Source of the DNA: Streptomyces aurantiacus
Lineage (GTDB): Bacteria; Actinomycetota; Actinomycetes; Streptomycetales; Streptomycetaceae
Direction: 5' to 3'
Assembly: GCF_027107535.1 (NCBI RefSeq)
Contig: NZ_CP114283.1
Coordinates: 7,254,001 to 7,318,000 of the forward strand
Length of the DNA: 64,000 nucleotides
The notes under the pieces are model-generated. The model was not told the origin of the DNA and did no database searches. It saw only the letters and a list, made by a program, of their open reading frames with translations. Position 1 is the first letter of the stretch, and every line of letters starts with the position of its first letter. Shown piece after piece: positions 46,278 to 54,005 of the stretch. Made by a program: the position numbers and the translations under genes.

Positions 46278-47456
46278 CTAGGGCATCGGGGCGGCGGGGA
46301 CGGCATCACGCCACGGGGAGCGTGCGGCGATGGCCTGCCGCCGGCCGCGGACCGCCTTCGGTGGCATGCCGAGCGCGAGGACTCCGGTCAGCCGGTCGCC
46401 CGTGCGGTAGGCGACCGTGAACCTGCGCTCGTCGAGGTCCCCCTCCACCACGGCGACCTCGTCGTGTCCGCGCAGCAGGCCGTACGCCTGGACCTTCAGG
46501 CCGTACTGTTCCGACCAGAAGTACGGCACCGGTGCGAACGGTTTGCGCGCCTGCGGGTGCAGCAGGTTGCGGGCCGCCGCCATGCCCTGCTCGGCGGCGT
46601 TCGTACGGTGCTCGACGCGCATCGGCGTCCCGAACAGCGGGTTGTACCAGCGGGCGACGTCACCGGCCGCGTACACCCCTGGTGCGGCCTCGCAGTACTG
46701 GTCGCACACCAGCCCGTCGTCCACCGTCAGGCCGCTCCCCGCCAGCCACTCGGTGTTGGGCAGCGACCCGACGGCCACCAACACCTCGTCGCCCTCGACG
46801 AGTTCGCCGCCGACGAGCCGTACCCCGACCTCGGTCACCGCGGCCACCCGGACCCCGGTGCGCAGGTCCACCCCGTGGTCCAGGTGGGCCGCGGCGAGCA
46901 CCCGCCCGACCTCGTCGCCGACGGCGTGGGCGAGCGGTACCGGCGCGGGTTCCAGGAGCGTGACCGCGGTGCCGAGCCGGCGGGCCACGGCGGCGGCCTC
47001 GGCGCCCAGGAACCCGGCGCCGACCACCACCAGGCGCCGGCCCGCACCCAGCCCGTCCCGCAGGGCGAGCGCGTCGTCCAGGGTGCGCAGCACATGCGCG
47101 GTCCCGTCGCCGGGCAGCCGCCGCGGACGTACACCGGTGGCGACGACCAGTCCGTCGTACGGCACCCGTGTCCCGTCGGCCAGCAGCACCGCGCGTCCGC
47201 CGGGATCGAGGCCCGTCGCGGCGGTGCCCAGCCTCAACTCCAGGTCCAGCGCGGCCAGATCGTCCGGCGGACGCAGTGCGAGCCGGTCGTGGTGCCACTC
47301 GGACGCCAGGATCTGCTTGGACAGCGGCGGCCTGTCGTACGGTGCGTGCGGCTCGTCACCGATGAGGGTGAGTGTGCCGTCGTACCCCTCCCGGCGCAGG
47401 GTCTCGGCTGCCGCGAGCCCGGCCGCCGAAGCACCGACGACGACGATCCTCCTCAC
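46278..47456 (-). CDS. NAD(P)/FAD ferredoxin reductase
   Basis: A 392-residue oxygenase-type reductase. The FAD motif VVVGASAAGLAAAETLRREG is at the N-terminus, the second Rossmann motif VVVGAGFLGAEAAAVARRLG near residue 150, and the FAD-closing motif GVYAAGDVARW near 270. It moves electrons from NAD(P)H to the adjacent 3Fe-4S ferredoxin, which feeds the P450. It starts at a GTG that overlaps the ferredoxin stop (GTGA, 47453-47456), so the two are translated in a fixed ratio. Confidence 0.94.
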   Translation of the reverse strand: MRRIVVVGASAAGLAAAETLRREGYDGTLTLIGDEPHAPYDRPPLSKQILASEWHHDRLALRPPDDLAALDLELRLGTAATGLDPGGRAVLLADGTRVPYDGLVVATGVRPRRLPGDGTAHVLRTLDDALALRDGLGAGRRLVVVGAGFLGAEAAAVARRLGTAVTLLEPAPVPLAHAVGDEVGRVLAAAHLDHGVDLRTGVRVAAVTEVGVRLVGGELVEGDEVLVAVGSLPNTEWLAGSGLTVDDGLVCDQYCEAAPGVYAAGDVARWYNPLFGTPMRVEHRTNAAEQGMAAARNLLHPQARKPFAPVPYFWSEQYGLKVQAYGLLRGHDEVAVVEGDLDERRFTVAYRTGDRLTGVLALGMPPKAVRGRRQAIAARSPWRDAVPAAPMP

Positions 47457-47650
47457 TGGCCGACCAGCCGGATCGCCGCTGCCGGACAGATCGCCACGGC
47501 TTCGCGTACGCCGTCGAGGAGGCCCTCCCCGGGCACCTCCTCCAGCAGGATCGCCACTCCGTCGTCGTCCCGCTGGTCGAAGACCTCCGGGGAGGCCATC
47601 ACGCACTGACCCGACGCCACGCACTTCGGTTCGTCCAGTTCCACACGCAT
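47453..47650 (-). CDS. 3Fe-4S-type ferredoxin
   Basis: A 65-residue ferredoxin. Three cluster Cys are present: CVASGQC (C-x5-C) and ICPAAAIRL, the pattern of P450-associated ferredoxins with a non-Cys residue in place of the fourth ligand. It carries single electrons between the reductase and the P450. The ATG at 47650 is favoured because AAGGA lies 8 bases upstream; ATG at 47656 would sit directly on the ribosome site. Confidence 0.93.
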   Translation of the reverse strand: MRVELDEPKCVASGQCVMASPEVFDQRDDDGVAILLEEVPGEGLLDGVREAVAICPAAAIRLVGQ

Positions 47651-47701
47651 GAGCATCTTCCTTGTCCTTCAGGCACGTTCAGTGATCTCGCCGGTGGCCG
47701 C

Positions 47702-48943
47702 TCACCAGGCGACGGGCAGGGAGTCCACGCCGTACGTGGTGCCGGTGTGGTCGAACCGGAGCTCCTCCACCGGGACGGCCAGGCGCAGGGTGGGGACGCG
47801 CCGGTAGAGCGTGCCGTGGACGACCTGGAGTTCCAGCCGGGCGAGGGACTGGCCCAGGCACTGGTGGGGTCCGTAGCCGAACGCGTTGTGCTTGCGCGCG
47901 GGCCGGGTGACGTCCACCCGGTCGGCGCCGGGGAACGCCTCGGGGTCCCAGTTGGCGGCGTGCAGGTCGACGACGATGCCGTCACCGGCCCTGATGACCT
48001 GCCCGCCGATCTCGATGTCCTCGGTGGCGACCCGGCGCAGCCCGACCTGGACGATGCTCAGGTAGCGCAGCAGCTCTTCCACCGCGCCCGCGACGACCTT
48101 CGGGTCCTGTGTGTCCCGTACCAGGGCGAGCTGTTCGGGGTTCTGCAGCAGCACCAGGGTGCCGAGGCCGATCATCGTCGCGGTGGTCTCGTGGCCGGCG
48201 ATGAGCATCGCGACACCCATGTGGACTGCCTCGTCGCGGGTCATCTCCCCAGCGGTGACGCGGGCCGCCATCTCGGACAGGACGTCCTCGCCGGGCTCGG
48301 TGAGCTTCCTGCCGAGCAGGTCGTCCAGGTAGGAGGACAGGGCCGTGCTCGCCGCGCGGGAGTCCTCCGGTGCCGCGGCGCGGTCGAGCGCGAGAGTGCT
48401 GTTCTCCTGGAAGAACTCGTGGTCCGCGTACGGCACTCCCAGCAGCTCGCTGATCACCAGCGAGGGGACGGGAAGCGCCAGTGCCGTCACGAGGTCGGCC
48501 GGATTGGGGCCGGCCAGCAGGTCGTCGATCAGACCGTCGACGATCTTCTGGACCGGGGCCCGCATGGCCTCGATCCGCTTGACCAGGAACGGCCCGTTCA
48601 CCATCCGGCGCAGCCGGGTGTGCTCGGGGGCGTCGGTGTTGACGACGAGTTCCGGGGTGTACTTCGCGATCTGCTGCCGGTACTCGGTCACGAACGGGAA
48701 GCCGGGGTTCCTGTCGTTCGCGCTCACACGGGGATCGGTCAGGAGGGCCCGCTGCGCCTCGTGGCCGGTGATGATCCAGGGCGTGCTGCCGTCCCAGATG
48801 CGGATCCTGCTGATCGGGTTGTCCGCACGGAGTTCCTCCACGGCCGGAGGCGGGGCGAACGGACAGCCCTCCGCCCTCGGCATCGGGAACTCGGGCATCT
48901 CCCGCGCCGCGTCGGACGCGGCACCGGCCAGTGTCTCGGCCAT
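47702..48943 (-). CDS. Cytochrome P450 (CYP105-like)
   Basis: A 413-residue soluble P450. The I-helix oxygen-activation motif AGHETTATM, the K-helix EELLRYLS (ExxR) and the heme-binding loop FGYGPHQCLGQSLARLELQ with its Cys ligand are all intact. The N-terminus (PEFPMPRAEGCPFAPPPAVE) is of the CYP105 style. It hydroxylates or epoxidises a small molecule. Its ferredoxin and reductase follow directly, and a Baeyer-Villiger enzyme closes the operon, so the substrate probably receives two oxidations. Four 11-bp-phased heptamers lie 81-120 bp upstream. Confidence 0.95.
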   Translation of the reverse strand: MAETLAGAASDAAREMPEFPMPRAEGCPFAPPPAVEELRADNPISRIRIWDGSTPWIITGHEAQRALLTDPRVSANDRNPGFPFVTEYRQQIAKYTPELVVNTDAPEHTRLRRMVNGPFLVKRIEAMRAPVQKIVDGLIDDLLAGPNPADLVTALALPVPSLVISELLGVPYADHEFFQENSTLALDRAAAPEDSRAASTALSSYLDDLLGRKLTEPGEDVLSEMAARVTAGEMTRDEAVHMGVAMLIAGHETTATMIGLGTLVLLQNPEQLALVRDTQDPKVVAGAVEELLRYLSIVQVGLRRVATEDIEIGGQVIRAGDGIVVDLHAANWDPEAFPGADRVDVTRPARKHNAFGYGPHQCLGQSLARLELQVVHGTLYRRVPTLRLAVPVEELRFDHTGTTYGVDSLPVAW

Positions 48944-49023
48944 GTGTCTCCTCGGTGGGGGCTCCGCCGGGGCGGAGTACGGGGAAGGGCTGGAGGCCTC
49001 TGGGTCACATGCAAGCGGAGCGG

Positions 49024-49063
49024 TCTGACACCTCCCGGACAGTTGCCTGACAGGAAGCTGACG
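49024..49063 (-). promoter_or_regulatory. Four heptamer direct repeats in exact 11-bp phase upstream of the P450
   Basis: Read on the minus strand the heptamers are CGTCAGC (49057-49063), TGTCAGG (49046-49052), TGTCCGG (49035-49041) and TGTCAGA (49024-49030), each 11 bp apart. Heptameric direct repeats at one helical turn are the known binding pattern of SARP and OmpR-type winged-helix activators in Streptomyces. The next gene upstream encodes an OmpR-type regulator, the obvious candidate binder. Confidence 0.75.
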
Positions 49064-49148
49064 TGACCCGGATCACATACGCGATTCCAGCGGAGGGGTG
49101 GGTCGGCGGCGGGCCCGACCCCGGGCAGGGGGGCGGCCGGAGCAGGGT

Positions 49149-49922
49149 TCAGCGGCCGAGCCGGTAGCCGAAGCCCCGGCGCGTGTGGATGAGCGGGGGC
49201 TGGTCCTGATCCACCTTGTGGCGCAGACGGGAGACGAGTTTCTCGATCGCGTTTGCGGCCCGGGCCTCTCCCCAGACAAGCCGGCAGATCTGCTGTTTGG
49301 ACAGCACGCGCTCGGCGTTGACCAGCAGATGCCGCAGCAGCCGGTACTCCGCGGGGGTCAGGTCGAGCGACCGCCTGCCGCGCCAGGCCTGACAGGTGGC
49401 GTCGTCGAGCACGACATCGCCGTAGCACGGCCCTTGGCGCACCGGACTGCGGCCGCGCAGTAACACATGGGCCCTGGCGAGGACTTCGGAGATCCGGAAC
49501 GGCAGGGTGACGTAGTCGGTCTCTCCCGGGCCCAGTTCGGGCACCAGGCTCCCCAGCCTCTCGTACGAGGCCAGGAACAGCACGGGAGGGCGGTCGGCCG
49601 GACGGAACCTGCGGCCCTCCCCCAGGCCGTCGAGGTCCGGCACCGTCATGTCGAAGAGGACCAGGTCGAACCGTCGTTCCGCCAGCCGCGCCAGCCCCTG
49701 GGCGCCGGTGCGGGCGGCGGTCACCCGGTAGTCCGCCAACTCCAGCGTGGTCGACAGCAGTTCGGTGAGCCCCTCGTCGTGGACCACGACCAGGACGTGC
49801 CGTCCGGCACCACGGGCGAGCAGGGACACGTCGGCGTCACCTCCGCGCGCCCCGCCTGCGCCGCCGGGCCCTGACACCCGGCCCACGTCGTCCATCCCGT
49901 GCATCGCACGCACCTCGCTCAT
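49149..49922 (-). CDS. Orphan OmpR-type response regulator with atypical receiver
   Basis: A 257-residue regulator. A Gly-rich N-terminal extension (about 1-40) precedes a receiver domain (about 40-155). It has the acidic pair in VVVHDEG and the phospho-acceptor Asp in LVLFDMTVPDLDG, but the invariant Lys of the KP motif is replaced: DYVTLPFRISEVL. The C-terminal winged helix (about 165-255) reads LDLTPAEYRLLRHLLVNAER, then KQQICRLVWG and SRLRHKVDQD. No histidine kinase gene is adjacent. The missing Lys suggests signalling without normal phosphorylation. It is placed 205 bp upstream of the P450 operon, on the same strand. Confidence 0.88.
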   Translation of the reverse strand: MSEVRAMHGMDDVGRVSGPGGAGGARGGDADVSLLARGAGRHVLVVVHDEGLTELLSTTLELADYRVTAARTGAQGLARLAERRFDLVLFDMTVPDLDGLGEGRRFRPADRPPVLFLASYERLGSLVPELGPGETDYVTLPFRISEVLARAHVLLRGRSPVRQGPCYGDVVLDDATCQAWRGRRSLDLTPAEYRLLRHLLVNAERVLSKQQICRLVWGEARAANAIEKLVSRLRHKVDQDQPPLIHTRRGFGYRLGR

Positions 49923-49930
49923 GGCTGGGC

Positions 49931-49961
49931 CGCCTGACGCGTGGGACCCGCGCGTCAGGCG
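49931..49961. promoter_or_regulatory. 11-bp inverted repeat upstream of the response regulator
   Basis: Arms CGCCTGACGCG (49931-49941) and CGCGTCAGGCG (49951-49961) are perfect, with a 9-base spacer. It lies 9 bp before the regulator start. It shares the CTGACG/CGTCAG core with the heptamers upstream of the P450, which suggests autoregulation. Confidence 0.55.
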
Positions 49962-50091
49962 TACGGCGCGGGCGGGGACGCGTCGCACGGCCGGACGGCC
50001 CGCCCGACGGAACCCGCCCCGGCCGGGAGCGAAAGGGGCGAGGTGCGCGGGAGCGGGTGTCGCACGCTCGGGCGGTGGCGCTGTCGGACTG

Positions 50092-50634
50092 TCAGGCGGG
50101 CTGCGACGAGGCGCCCTCGCCCTCCAGCGTGATGTCGGTGCGCAGGAAGTCGTCGACCATCCGGTGGAACAGCGTGGAGAGCTGCCGCAGTTCCTCCGGC
50201 GACCAGTGGGCCAGCGCCACCTCCATGCCCCGGCAGCTCGCCATACGGATGCGGTCGATCGCCTCCTGGCCGGCGGCGGTGAGCTGGATGCGCTGGGCGC
50301 GGCGGTCGTCCGGGTCCGGGACCCGGGTCAGGTAACCGCCCTTCTGCAACTGCTGCACCTGCCGGGTGACGTGCGAGGCCTCCACCGCCAGCCGGGCCGC
50401 CAGCTCGCCGGGGCGCATGGGCTCGGAGTCGGCGATCTGCCGCAGCAGCGCCACGGCCGCACGGTCCAACGACACACCGGCCAGGGCCATGAGGCGCTCG
50501 TGCTGCCGGACCCGGCCGGTCAGATACACGATGCGGTTGAGGGCCCGCTCGATCTCGACGACGTCCTTCGAGGCGGGGGCGGATGCGTGATCGGCAGCGG
50601 GGACGGAGCCGGATGCGGGTGAGGGCGTGGACAT
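50092..50634 (-). CDS. MarR family transcriptional regulator (first)
   Basis: A 180-residue winged-helix regulator. A Ser/Ala-rich N-terminal tail (about 1-22) is followed by the MarR core: LDRAAVALLRQIADSEPMRP, GELAARLAVEASHVTRQVQQ and the wing LTRVPDPDDRRAQRIQLTAA. MarR proteins are dimeric repressors released by small ligands. Three related sites lie directly upstream (50654-50730) in the region shared with the alcohol dehydrogenase gene, so it very probably represses both. Confidence 0.93.
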   Translation of the reverse strand: MSTPSPASGSVPAADHASAPASKDVVEIERALNRIVYLTGRVRQHERLMALAGVSLDRAAVALLRQIADSEPMRPGELAARLAVEASHVTRQVQQLQKGGYLTRVPDPDDRRAQRIQLTAAGQEAIDRIRMASCRGMEVALAHWSPEELRQLSTLFHRMVDDFLRTDITLEGEGASSQPA

Positions 50635-50653
50635 GGAGCCACTTTACCAGCTG

Positions 50654-50730
50654 CTTGCGTGACTCAAGTAAATTCACGATTCACTTGCTTGACTCAAGTA
50701 AGGCAGATATGTTTGCCTTACTCAAGTGAG
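50654..50730. promoter_or_regulatory. Three MarR-type operator sites
   Basis: Three copies of an ACTCAAGT-centred element occur at 50654-50671 (CTTGCGTGACTCAAGTAA), 50683-50701 (ACTTGCTTGACTCAAGTAA) and 50714-50730 (TGCCTTACTCAAGTGAG). The cores start at 50662, 50692 and 50720, that is 30 and 28 bp apart, close to three helical turns. The middle copy contains the dyad CTTGA-C-TCAAG. They start 20 bp before the MarR start codon. Confidence 0.85.
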
Positions 50731-51136
50731 ACCCGATCGTCGCAGGTACGGCCCACATCCGGGCCCTCCCGCACCGCCCGCGGCACCGCACCGCGAGCGA
50801 CACCTCGGTCGAGCGCCCGGCACCACGTGCCATGGCGCGCGGAACGGACCGCCGAAGCGGAGGCGGTCCGCCCGCGCCGGCCCCGTGGGGACGGGGACCG
50901 GCGCGGGCACCGGGTCCGGCGGACGGGCACTCCCCCGCCCTCCCGCCGGGCCCGGACAGGAACACGGCCGAGCACCTCCCGGTCGTCATCCGCCGTGCGC
51001 CGTCAGTCACCTGCCGCCAGTCACCCCTCACCAGTCGCCCACCACTGCTCACACGCGACCGGCCCGACGAGCCCCGCAAACGATCAAACCCTCGAACCCT
51101 CAAGCCCTCGAACCCGCAAGGAAAGCGAGTCTCACC
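50731..51136 (+). promoter_or_regulatory. Long leader of the alcohol dehydrogenase gene
   Basis: About 400 bp separate the MarR operators from the dehydrogenase start. No gene is convincing here, although an open frame exists. Just before the ribosome site is a short repeated motif of the CCTCGAACCCTCAAG type (about 51080-51118). The segment may be a long 5' untranslated region with post-transcriptional control, or it may hold a nearer promoter. Confidence 0.4.
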
Positions 51137-52180
51137 ATGGCCACCATGAAGTCCGTCCGCACCGGTCCCGTCGGCGGGATCGACGTCGTCGACATCGAGC
51201 GCCCGGTACCGGGCCCCCGCGACGTCCTGCTCAGAATCCGCGCCTGCGGCATCTGCGGCACCGACACCTTCTTCCTCCACCTCGGCGGCGCCCCCATGGG
51301 CCCGGACGGCTCGATGACCTCCCTCCCGCTCGGTCACGAACCCGCCGGGGAGATCGTCGAGACGGGCAGCGCCGTCACCGGCCTCAAGGTCGGCGACCGC
51401 GTCGTCGTCAACCCGCAGGGCGTGCCCTCCGGCATCATCGGCTGCGGCGGCGAGCACGGCGCCATGAGTGAGTACCTCCTGGTCGAGAACGCCGAGCCGG
51501 GCACCAACCTCAGCGTCTTCCCCGACTCCGTGCCCTTCGCCGTGGCCGCCCTCAACGAGCCGATGGCCGTCGCCCGGCACTGCGTGAACCGCTCCGGAGC
51601 CGGACCCACCGACAAGGTCGTCGTCTTCGGCGCCGGGCCCATCGGCCTGGGCGCCGCCATCTGGCTCAAGCTCCGCGGAGTCCGGCACGTCGTCGTCGTG
51701 GACGTCATCCCCGAACGACTGGAAACCGCCCTCGCCGTCGGTGCCGACGCCGTGATCGACTCGACCGACGGCGACCTCACCGCCCGCCTCACCGAGTTGC
51801 ACGGCCAGGCGGCCAACGCGCTGGGCCAACCCCGCCCCGCGACCGACATCTACATCGACGCCGCCGGAGCCCCCGCCGTCATCCAGGCCACCGTCGACAA
51901 CGCCAGGTGGGGCGCCAAGCTCGTCATGGTCGCCGTCCAGAAGAAGTCCGACGCCATCGACCTCGGCGGCATGCTGCGCAGCGAACTCACCCTCATCGCC
52001 TCGCAGGGGTACCCCACCGAGATCTTCGAGGTCACCCCCGAACTCGTCCGACACCACGACCGCTTCGCCAGGCTCATCAGCCACCGCGTCCCGTTCACCG
52101 ACGTACGGCACGCCTTCGACCTCGCCCTCACCCCGGGCGCCGCCGAGAAGGTCGTCGTCACCTTCGGCGAGCAGGACTGA
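51137..52180 (+). CDS. Zinc-dependent alcohol dehydrogenase family protein
   Basis: A 347-residue medium-chain dehydrogenase. The catalytic zinc site is present (RACGICGTDTF with Cys and Asp, LGHEPAGEIVE with His and Glu), and the cofactor Rossmann motif is VVVFGAGPIGLGAAIW near residue 165. The four-Cys structural zinc lobe of classical alcohol dehydrogenases is missing: GVPSGIIGCGGEHGAMSEYL occupies its place. Such enzymes oxidise or reduce alcohols, polyols or quinones with NAD(P). It is divergent from a MarR gene and followed by a second MarR gene, so it is probably induced by a toxic or signalling ligand. Confidence 0.92.
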   Translation: MATMKSVRTGPVGGIDVVDIERPVPGPRDVLLRIRACGICGTDTFFLHLGGAPMGPDGSMTSLPLGHEPAGEIVETGSAVTGLKVGDRVVVNPQGVPSGIIGCGGEHGAMSEYLLVENAEPGTNLSVFPDSVPFAVAALNEPMAVARHCVNRSGAGPTDKVVVFGAGPIGLGAAIWLKLRGVRHVVVVDVIPERLETALAVGADAVIDSTDGDLTARLTELHGQAANALGQPRPATDIYIDAAGAPAVIQATVDNARWGAKLVMVAVQKKSDAIDLGGMLRSELTLIASQGYPTEIFEVTPELVRHHDRFARLISHRVPFTDVRHAFDLALTPGAAEKVVVTFGEQD

Positions 52181-52250
52181 GGGCGACCACGACCGGGCCC
52201 CGGCCCCGCTCCCGGGCGTACGGCGCCCGTGCCCCGGACGACTCGCCTCG

Positions 52251-52287
52251 AATATGCATCATGCACAATACGTGTGGGATGCATATT
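52251..52287. promoter_or_regulatory. Inverted repeat AATATGCATC / GATGCATATT
   Basis: Perfect 10-bp arms at 52251-52260 and 52278-52287 with a 17-base spacer, in an AT-rich island before the second MarR gene. Each arm also contains the palindrome ATGCAT. It is the likely autoregulatory site of that MarR protein. Confidence 0.7.
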
Positions 52288-52381
52288 TGATGTCATGTCT
52301 CCTGCCCCCGGCCTCGGGCCCGCCCCCGGACCCCGACCCGGACCCGGGGCGAGCGCCCAGATCTGGGGAAGGACCGGCGGC

Positions 52382-52834
52382 ATGGACAAGGCCACGCATT
52401 TGATCGAGTTCGAGACGATGCTGCTCGGGCGGCACCTCTATCTGAACTCACCCCGGGCCCGGGCCGGCGGCCGCCTGGAGCGCAGCGCGTACATCCTGCT
52501 CAGCCGGATCCGGATGGAAGGCCCGATGTCCATCGGCCAGCTCAGCGACGCCTTCGGTCTGGACGCCTCCACGCTCAACCGGCAGACCGCGGCCATGCTG
52601 CGCGGCGGCCTCGTCGAGCGCATCCCGGATCCCGACGGCGGCATCGCCCGCAAGTTCCGTATCACTGCCGAGGGTGCGCGCCGGCTCGACACGCACCGCG
52701 GGGAGAGTGTCCGCGCGCTGGAGAAGGTGATGGCCAACTGGGACCCGGAGGAGGTCGCCGCCTTCGCCGGGTTCCTCAAGCGGTTCAACACCGACATCGA
52801 GAGCCTGGACGAGCGTCCGTGGCCGCGCCCCTGA
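52382..52834 (+). CDS. MarR family transcriptional regulator (second)
   Basis: A 150-residue winged-helix regulator: SAYILLSRIRMEGPMSIGQL, SDAFGLDASTLNRQTAAMLR and the wing VERIPDPDGGIARKFRITAE. It is shorter than and clearly different from the MarR protein at 50092-50634. The ATG at 52382 has GGGGAAGGA upstream. It lies 201 bp after the alcohol dehydrogenase on the same strand, with its own operator-like inverted repeat. Confidence 0.92.
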   Translation: MDKATHLIEFETMLLGRHLYLNSPRARAGGRLERSAYILLSRIRMEGPMSIGQLSDAFGLDASTLNRQTAAMLRGGLVERIPDPDGGIARKFRITAEGARRLDTHRGESVRALEKVMANWDPEEVAAFAGFLKRFNTDIESLDERPWPRP

Positions 52835-52990
52835 CACGAGGGTCATCCGGACCGGGCCGGCACAGCACGGTCCCGGCCGTGCGGCTGCCCCGGCCGACGG
52901 TGAGGTGACGGCTTCCGCGCGCCGGGGCCGTACCGGATCCGGCTGAACCGGCCCGAGGGGCGGCGCGAGCCCCAAGGGCCGGGCGTCGGC

Positions 52991-53449
52991 TCAGCCCCCC
53001 GCGGCGAGGGACCACCGCGGGACACTGCCGGCGAGGCGGCACGCGAGGAAGTACAGGGGGATCGGCGGGGTGTACGGCGAGTCGCCCGCCGGGCTGTGGA
53101 TCAGGCGCGGCCTCCCGGAACGGAGGCCGCGACGGATCCGGGTCCAGGACGGGTCGGCGCGATGGGCGCCGGCGGTGTAGGTGACGGAGGACGGCCAGGT
53201 GACGCCGATGTGGGAACCGGCGGGGACGATCCACCACCAGCGCTCGCCGCCCGCCGAGTCGTCGGCGAAGACGCAGCCGACGCGGGGCAGACAGTCCAGG
53301 ATGCGTTCGCCGTGTTCTCTGGAGGTGCCCACCACGTCGCACCCCAGACCGGTACGCAGTTGTGCGGGTATCACGAGACGGACCGGGTGCTCGGGCGGAG
53401 GCGTCGCGGACGTACGCGACCACGGGTCAGGGGCGTGCTGCAGTTCCAT
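52991..53449 (-). CDS. Conserved hypothetical protein coupled to the ATP-binding protein gene
   Basis: A 152-residue protein. Visible features are LVIPAQLRTGLGCDVVGTSR, LDCLPRVGCVFADDSAGGER and WWWIVPAGSHIGVTWPSSVT. It has no signal peptide, membrane helix or known motif that I recognise. The start (ATG at 53447-53449) overlaps the end of the ATP-binding protein gene by 23 bp, so the two are translationally coupled. The context suggests a link to the WhiJ-like regulatory module. Confidence 0.75.
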   Translation of the reverse strand: MELQHAPDPWSRTSATPPPEHPVRLVIPAQLRTGLGCDVVGTSREHGERILDCLPRVGCVFADDSAGGERWWWIVPAGSHIGVTWPSSVTYTAGAHRADPSWTRIRRGLRSGRPRLIHSPAGDSPYTPPIPLYFLACRLAGSVPRWSLAAGG

Positions 53450-54005
53450 GAGGCAGGAGTCCTTCGGCCGAGTGGGGGGCGGGCCGGGTGAGGTGCGGGG
53501 TGGGCGCGAGCCCGGAGGCGGCGAGCTCCCGTGGCGCCGACGGCGGCAGTGACGGCATCCGCCGCGACGGCAGGACGGCCCAGACGACGCGACCGGAGCC
53601 GTACGCGGCGTCCCTGACACCCCAGTCGCTGCTGAGCGTGCCGACCAGCATGAGTCCGCGGCCGCCCTGGTCGTCGGGGCCGGCGCTGCGCTGTGCGGGA
53701 AGGGTCAGACCGCGGTTCTGGTCCTCGACCTCCAGATGGAGCCGGTGTCCGTCGGTGCGCAGTCTGCACACGATCCACTCGCTCGCCGTGTGCGTGAGCG
53801 CGTTGGTGACGAGCTCGGAGGTCACGAGGACGGCGTTCTCACACGTCTCGGGGTCCGTGCCCCATTCGCCGAGGAGCTCGCGCACGTTGCGGCGGGCCAG
53901 GCCCACCGAGGCGGGGGCCGGAGACAGGCCGAACACCCCTGCTCTGTCGGGGTGTTCGTCCGCGGGCAGTCGGCCCAATGGCTTGGGGAGGGAGGGCGTA
54001 GCCAT
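53427..54005 (-). CDS. HATPase_c_2 anti-sigma-like ATP-binding protein
   Basis: A 192-residue GHKL ATPase. It has the N-box VLVTSELVTNALTHTASE, the G1 region LEVEDQNRG and the GGRGLMLVGTLSSDWGV segment. Proteins of this group (RsbW/SpoIIAB-like) bind sigma factors or anti-sigma antagonists, or accompany WhiJ-type regulators in Streptomyces. The Pro/Ala-rich C-terminal tail (about 150-192) is outside the domain. It is divergent from the XRE regulator at 54313, which is the usual arrangement for this module. Confidence 0.9.
   Translation of the reverse strand: MATPSLPKPLGRLPADEHPDRAGVFGLSPAPASVGLARRNVRELLGEWGTDPETCENAVLVTSELVTNALTHTASEWIVCRLRTDGHRLHLEVEDQNRGLTLPAQRSAGPDDQGGRGLMLVGTLSSDWGVRDAAYGSGRVVWAVLPSRRMPSLPPSAPRELAASGLAPTPHLTRPAPHSAEGLLPHGTAARP

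Noticed and set aside
44304..49922. A full natural-product cluster around the P450 operon
   Set aside because: No polyketide, peptide or terpene scaffold enzyme is adjacent. The geosmin synthase is about 8 kb away, with unrelated genes between, and needs no P450.
50726..51136. N-terminal extension of the alcohol dehydrogenase frame
   Set aside because: The frame is open but Pro/Arg-rich, overlaps the MarR operators and does not match dehydrogenases. The ATG at 51137 with its ribosome site is the normal start.
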